A stretch of DNA of 33,802 nucleotides, from IMG/VR virus record IMGVR_UViG_3300042465_001373, positions 1-33,802 of that record; one strand, 5' to 3'. Below the pieces are notes generated by a model. It was not told the origin of the DNA. It worked only from the letters and a program-made list of their open reading frames with translations, and did not search any database. The translations under genes and the position numbers were made by a program. The stretch is from a virus. Shown in pieces: positions 31,214 to 33,802 of the stretch. Position 1 is the first letter of the stretch. Each line of letters opens with the position of its first letter.

Positions 31214-33065
31214 ACGATGCTCCGTAACCTGATTCACAGTTAAGGGGTAGATCAGGTGCCCACTTAGGCCTGATCCTCATGCATAGCTCAATAAATTCAA
31301 CTGCTCTAGTGGCTTCCTCCTCTGGTGCTACGATTGCTATGGCGTCGTGTACAGTAAGCACGACTCTGTATTTTTTGGCAACCAGCTTCATCTGCTCGCC
31401 GATTGCGATGCGGGCTAATGCTTGGCATACGTTCTCTACAATCTTTCCACCGTAGATACGCGTCGGTACGGACTGCTTACCTTTTTTGGTGTCGTAGACG
31501 TACTCTTCTTTACCCTCTTCGGTTCGCACTTTCCTAAGATTGGGGTACTTGAGGTACAGCCCGTTGGGCAATCTGATGCCCCGCTCGCCATCAACCTTCA
31601 GGATACCTCCTCTCCCGAACTCTGCATAGTTGTTGCCCATGATTGCGGCTATTACAGAATGGGCGTCTTTCCATAGCTTCACTACATTCGGGTTAGACGT
31701 TCGATAGGTATCGACAATGTGTTCTGCGTCTTCCTCTGTGATATCTACGCCGGAGGCTTTGAGCTGCGTCTTGAACCGGGTGGGGCCGAGGTTGTATCCG
31801 CAACCTAACAACGCCGTCTTACCCATGAAACGCTCGGAGTCAGTTATGTATTGGGTAGGTTTGCCGTAGATTCTGGATGCCATCAGTTTGTACGGGTCGT
31901 ACTGGAAGTTCTTCTTATCAACCCCTGCTGCTATCTCCTCGTTGTTCTTGTTAAAGACCTCGACCATGTCTTCCTGCTCGGCGAGCCATACCAGCGTACG
32001 GGCCTCGATCTGAGATGAGTCCGCATCAATAATTACGTGTCCTGATGGCGCATGGATGGCGTATTTGAGCGGGGACTTGCGCGGCAAGTTTTGAAGGTTC
32101 AACTTGTCATCGCCACCCCATCGACCCGTGTGTGCTGCGTAGTACCGCAAAGGTACCGGCAGTAGTGGATTGCGGTTCGCCATGTCGATGAACCGCTGAG
32201 TCCTTGTGTGCTCCAGCGTAGACTTAGCTCCCAGCCTAGCCGCTACTAGGTGCTGCACATTAGGGTCTTCATGCTCCAGCAGGGCTTTGAACTCTTCATC
32301 CGTTTTAGAGAACGCATACGTCTGCTTGCCCGTCGTCGGGCTCTTCTTCATGGGCGGCTCAACCCCGAAGCTACGGAGCGCGTCGGCAAACTGCGGGTTA
32401 CTCATGAGACTTTTCTCGTCGTACGCAAGTAGCAGCGCTTGACGCTTATGCTGCAAATGCTCTAGGTGCTTGGCGAGAACCGATGACTCCAGCACTAAGA
32501 CAGGGTCGGAGTACATCTTGATGGTGAGGTCGATGAGCGTAAGCTCCGATACAGGGAACCCGCTGTCGATCATCGCTTGGAACAGCTTGTAGGTCAGAGC
32601 GACGTCGTTCTTACAGTACTCACCGTACCGGGCAAGCTGATCTGCGGGGAAGTCTGTGCGCCGCAACCCCTTGGCATTGATCACCTCGGTGCCCTTCACC
32701 CCCAGCCCATAGTGCTCGGCGAGCACAGCCAGACTTCCTCCTACCTCAGTGCCATGCAGCGCTCGGCCCATCGACAGGGTGTCTAGCCACTTCTTAGGCT
32801 TACGCTCGAACAACCACGTCAGGATGGCTGCATCGAACGCAGCGTTGTGGGCAAGGGCAAAGTTGTTCTCAAAATCAAACTGCCTGAGCCACTCCTCCGT
32901 ATCGCTCATGGTGCCGCTGAACCACTGTGGTTCGCCGTCATCGACCTGCACTGACACACCGATCACTTCGAACTCTTCGCCTCGCACGTACTCCTCAGTG
33001 GTCATTTTGGTTAGTGAGTACTCTTGTGAGTAGAACGTCTCAAAGTCAATCGTCATCACTGACAT
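31200..33065 (-). CDS. polA: Family A DNA polymerase with 3'-5' exonuclease (Leu762 type)
   Basis: The ATG at 33065 has GGAAG upstream; other starts are 33083 and 33056. Numbering here is from 33065 (621 residues). The exonuclease triad is present: TIDFET (D7, E9), LAHNAAFD (N74, D78) and YCKND (D154). The polymerase core has motif A DADSSQIEAR (D349), motif B R412-x3-K416-x7-Y424 and motif C VHDAI (H573, D574). The residue matching E. coli Pol I Phe762 is Leu420 (codon 31806-31808). Motif C has Ala575 where HDE is canonical. No 5' nuclease domain is present. It is the replicative phage polymerase, working with the primase-helicase. It overlaps the upstream gene by 20 bases. Confidence 0.95.
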   Translation of the reverse strand: MSVMTIDFETFYSQEYSLTKMTTEEYVRGEEFEVIGVSVQVDDGEPQWFSGTMSDTEEWLRQFDFENNFALAHNAAFDAAILTWLFERKPKKWLDTLSMGRALHGTEVGGSLAVLAEHYGLGVKGTEVINAKGLRRTDFPADQLARYGEYCKNDVALTYKLFQAMIDSGFPVSELTLIDLTIKMYSDPVLVLESSVLAKHLEHLQHKRQALLLAYDEKSLMSNPQFADALRSFGVEPPMKKSPTTGKQTYAFSKTDEEFKALLEHEDPNVQHLVAARLGAKSTLEHTRTQRFIDMANRNPLLPVPLRYYAAHTGRWGGDDKLNLQNLPRKSPLKYAIHAPSGHVIIDADSSQIEARTLVWLAEQEDMVEVFNKNNEEIAAGVDKKNFQYDPYKLMASRIYGKPTQYITDSERFMGKTALLGCGYNLGPTRFKTQLKASGVDITEEDAEHIVDTYRTSNPNVVKLWKDAHSVIAAIMGNNYAEFGRGGILKVDGERGIRLPNGLYLKYPNLRKVRTEEGKEEYVYDTKKGKQSVPTRIYGGKIVENVCQALARIAIGEQMKLVAKKYRVVLTVHDAIAIVAPEEEATRAVEFIELCMRIRPKWAPDLPLNCESGYGASYGDC

Positions 33066-33471
33066 CAGCTTCTTCCCTTGCAAAGTCTTTCGTCGTTACC
33101 CACGTTTTGTAGTTGAACCGGAAGGCTCGACGATCTTCGGGGGTTATGGTCCCAATCATTACGGCTGTGTTGTCTTCCATTGTTTTCAGCAATTTCCTAC
33201 GAAATTGACTAGAGTCAAAATCAAGCCACGTCGCGTACTCCTTCAACCCTGAACATCGATCGTCAAACAAAAACCGCATCGCGGTGAATGCATCGGTGTC
33301 CATGTCCCCTACCGACCGGCCTCGTTTGGTAGTCGTCGGCCTTATGCAGGCGTCCTTAATAGCTAGATGAACTACGGAAGCTAGAATTCTTTGGCAGGCA
33401 CGAGTCTGTTCTTTCTCGTCTAGAAAACTTTTTGGTGCGTAGTTGATCAAGCTGTCAAATACGGCGCTCAT
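33046..33471 (-). CDS. Conserved phage protein of unknown function
   Basis: The ATG at 33471 follows AAGGAG. The 141-residue product is mixed alpha/beta. It has ACQRILASVVHLAIKDACIRP in the first third, DAFTAMRFLFDDRCSGLKEYATWLDFD, then SQFRRKLLKTMEDN and RRAFRFNYKTWVTTK, and an acidic end. The YATWLDFD and RRAFRFNY blocks recall an uncharacterised protein in aquatic phage replication modules. It overlaps the nuclease stop by four bases and PolA's start by 20, so it is part of the same operon. No catalytic motif is recognised. Confidence 0.7.
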   Translation of the reverse strand: MSAVFDSLINYAPKSFLDEKEQTRACQRILASVVHLAIKDACIRPTTTKRGRSVGDMDTDAFTAMRFLFDDRCSGLKEYATWLDFDSSQFRRKLLKTMEDNTAVMIGTITPEDRRAFRFNYKTWVTTKDFAREEADVSDDD

Positions 33472-33770
33472 TTCTTCTCCTTCAAAAGGCTGATGAACCC
33501 ATCAAAGCTATCAATGTTTGCGTCATTGATGACCATTGTTACGCCTCCCCCTTCCTGAATAGACTTTAAGTTCCTCAACTGCAAAGCAGTCGGCTGATTG
33601 TTTCCAGCTTTTGCCTCGATTGCCAAGAACTTACCTTCAACACAGCATAGGAAGTCAGGCACCCCGGAGTTGCCGTAGCCTGTCCCGATAGGCATGGCGT
33701 AGTAGATGTTGTGTTTGCTGAGAACGTCGCGTATGCGTTTCTTTATTTTTGCTTCTGGTGTAGCTGCCAC
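33468..33770 (-). CDS. VRR-NUC domain nuclease
   Basis: The GTG at 33770 has GGAGG upstream at optimal distance. The 100-residue protein is almost wholly a VRR-NUC domain. It contains EAKIKKRIRDVLSKHN, GYGNSGVPDFLCC (D39), FLAIEAKAG (E52, K54) and PTALQLRNL (Q64), the usual PD-(D/E)XK-fold order for this family. Such proteins cleave branched DNA, such as Holliday junctions. It is the first gene of the leftward operon in this window. Only about 30 bases lie beyond it before the edge. Confidence 0.9.
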   Translation of the reverse strand: MAATPEAKIKKRIRDVLSKHNIYYAMPIGTGYGNSGVPDFLCCVEGKFLAIEAKAGNNQPTALQLRNLKSIQEGGGVTMVINDANIDSFDGFISLLKEKK

Positions 33771-33802
33771 GGGACCTCCAAATAAAAAGGCGGGAAGATG
33801 AC
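33771..33802. other. Upstream edge of the leftward operon
   Basis: These bases hold the ribosome site for the VRR-NUC gene (GGAGG on the minus strand) and an AT-rich stretch. No promoter can be judged because the window ends here. Confidence 0.4.

Noticed and set aside
1-33802. Diversity-generating retroelement, integrase, holin/endolysin, RNA polymerase and tRNA genes
   Set aside because: Looked for characteristic proteins or cloverleaf-like sequence and recognised none; tRNA absence was judged by eye only.

Overview
The window is an internal piece of a tailed double-stranded DNA phage (Caudoviricetes). The gene set suggests a short-tailed, podovirus-like virion: gp11-like and gp10-like tail or stabilisation proteins, large ejection-type proteins, and a family A DNA polymerase. 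No bacterial housekeeping gene, rRNA, tRNA or CRISPR array was recognised. Several small proteins resemble uncultured aquatic podovirus proteins from memory. The host cannot be named from the sequence.

Positions 1-24026 are a rightward late module with almost no non-coding DNA; many genes overlap as TAATG, TGATG or ATGA. It opens with the truncated 3' end of a tail-accessory gene, so portal, capsid and terminase probably lie to the left. It continues with a zinc-ribbon protein, two small basic or Gly-rich proteins, a gp11-like adaptor, two paralogous small structural proteins flanking a GT-A glycosyltransferase, a fibre-like protein of about 25 repeats of about 20 residues, a fibre cluster with two separate chaperone-like genes, a gp10-like stabilisation protein, a jelly-roll-like protein, and four genes leading up to and including large internal or ejection proteins. 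The last is a 2250-residue polyvalent protein with an ADP-ribosyltransferase-like region, an HELLH metallopeptidase motif and a membrane-rich C-terminus.

Positions 24107-33770 are a leftward replication and recombination module. In transcription order it encodes a VRR-NUC nuclease, an unknown 141-residue protein, PolA, a small helical protein, a Cas4/RecB-like Fe-S nuclease, an HNH nuclease, an SNF2-type helicase, then (after a good sigma70-like promoter) a Gp157-like protein, a Cys4 protein that may bind ssDNA, an HTH regulator, a primase-helicase fusion and a small conserved protein. The modules converge on an intrinsic terminator at 24031-24051 whose U-tract serves the leftward transcripts.

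PolA carries Leu at the position equivalent to E. coli Pol I Phe762, a recognised lifestyle-associated marker in environmental phages. No RNA polymerase, integrase, holin or endolysin was recognised. No stretch longer than about 100 bases lacks a gene.
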